Assembly: GCA_030629485.1 (NCBI GenBank)
Contig: DAOVOW010000187.1
Span: 1-5,037 of the forward strand
Origin: a bacterium
Lineage (GTDB): Bacteria; Zixibacteria; MSB-5A5; GN15; FEB-12
Reading direction: 5' to 3'
Length of the DNA: 5,037 bases
Positions 4,750 through 5,037 of the stretch are shown here, piece after piece. The notes beneath the pieces are model-generated. The model was not told the DNA's origin and did not search any database. It was given only the letters and a program-made list of their open reading frames with translations. Position 1 is the stretch's first letter, and every line of letters starts with the position of its first letter. The position numbers and the translations under genes are program-made.

Positions 4750-5037
4750 TCAACGTGCGGAAATGGGTTCGTTTTGTGCATTTTTAACTTCGGATAATAG
4801 ATTCGGTGGTGATTGCGAGGCCGCCATGAGTTGGAGGTGATTCAAGAGCCGGTAGGCGCGGGTGAGTTGGCGGTCGAGGCGCATCTCGTAGTATTGGAGA
4901 CTTTCGCGATACGAGTCGGGCGGAACCGATTTGGAGCCGACAAGATTGGCCTTGTGGCGGGCTGTGGTCTCGCTATCCGGGTCGTGGTCGTCGGGATCGT
5001 CGAGAATGGAAAGGAAGTGGCCGCGGCGGATGTCATC
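4750..5037 (-). CDS. C-terminal part of an uncharacterised protein, 5' end outside window
   Basis: Reading the minus strand from base 5037, the frame is open for 95 codons and stops at TGA (4752-4750). The start lies beyond the window, so this is a fragment. It opens with an acidic, Asp-rich linker, followed by SYRESLQYYEMRLDRQLTRAYRLLNHLQ at about visible residues 43-69, a helix rich in Arg and Leu, and ends in a polar tail containing QNEPISAR. The helix and tail resemble my recollection of a widespread family of proteins that begin with a GPxTxEGKxxSxxNALxHG motif and end in a Y-E-x-x-L-x-R-x-L-x-R-A helix. The function of that family is unknown to me, and the diagnostic N-terminus cannot be seen. 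It is convergent with the dehydrogenase across the palindrome-filled spacer. Confidence 0.68.
   Translation of the reverse strand, partial: DDIRRGHFLSILDDPDDHDPDSETTARHKANLVGSKSVPPDSYRESLQYYEMRLDRQLTRAYRLLNHLQLMAASQSPPNLLSEVKNAQNEPISAR

Noticed and set aside
4457..4840. Open frames on both strands across the spacer, including plus 4457-4840 and minus 4254-4781 and 4484-4753
   Set aside because: They run through the palindromes, have no ribosome site or family resemblance, and overlap the ends of better-supported genes.
4842..5036. Minus-strand open frame with an ATG near 5036
   Set aside because: Its translation is low-complexity (Thr/Ala/Pro/Arg-rich). The neighbouring minus frame, open from 5037 to 4750, gives a sensible helical protein end, so this is a shadow.

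Overview
This is a moderately GC-rich bacterial window, densely coded except for one stretch. It holds three complete genes and two genes cut by the window edges. No rRNA, tRNA, CRISPR array or transposase gene is visible. Two things loosely suggest an uncultured, environmental bacterium, perhaps of the FCB/Zixibacteria type: the mix of gene families, and an intergenic cluster of short palindromes of a kind I recall from such genomes. That placement is recall, not proof.

Layout. Positions 1-555 (+) are the C-terminal part of a trans-polyprenyl diphosphate synthase, with its second aspartate-rich motif. A GC-rich hairpin (563-588) follows. Positions 629-2800 (+) encode a 723-residue membrane-anchored protein: two N-terminal membrane segments, a von Willebrand factor A (VWA) domain with an intact metal site, a beta-rich part, a glutamine-amidotransferase-like part, and a C-terminal membrane segment. 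Only 3 bases separate its stop from the stop of a convergent small gene (2804-3133, -). That gene encodes a stand-alone histidine kinase phosphoacceptor (HisKA) domain with no ATPase domain. A 170-base divergent spacer leads to 3304-4446 (+), a saccharopine dehydrogenase / lysine 6-dehydrogenase family oxidoreductase.

Positions 4447-4749 carry no convincing gene. They are packed with seven different short hairpins spaced about 29 to 48 bases centre to centre. One hairpin is followed by TTTT and probably terminates the dehydrogenase transcript. Two others are inverted copies of one element whose stems differ by paired, compensatory changes. Positions 4750-5037 (-) are the C-terminal 95 codons of a gene that begins beyond the window, probably a widespread uncharacterised family.

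The genes do not form an obvious pathway. The polyprenyl synthase and the VWA protein are co-directional and could share a transcript. The HisKA protein and the dehydrogenase are divergent and share an upstream region. The most unusual items are the palindrome cluster with its covarying pair and the orphan phosphoacceptor domain.
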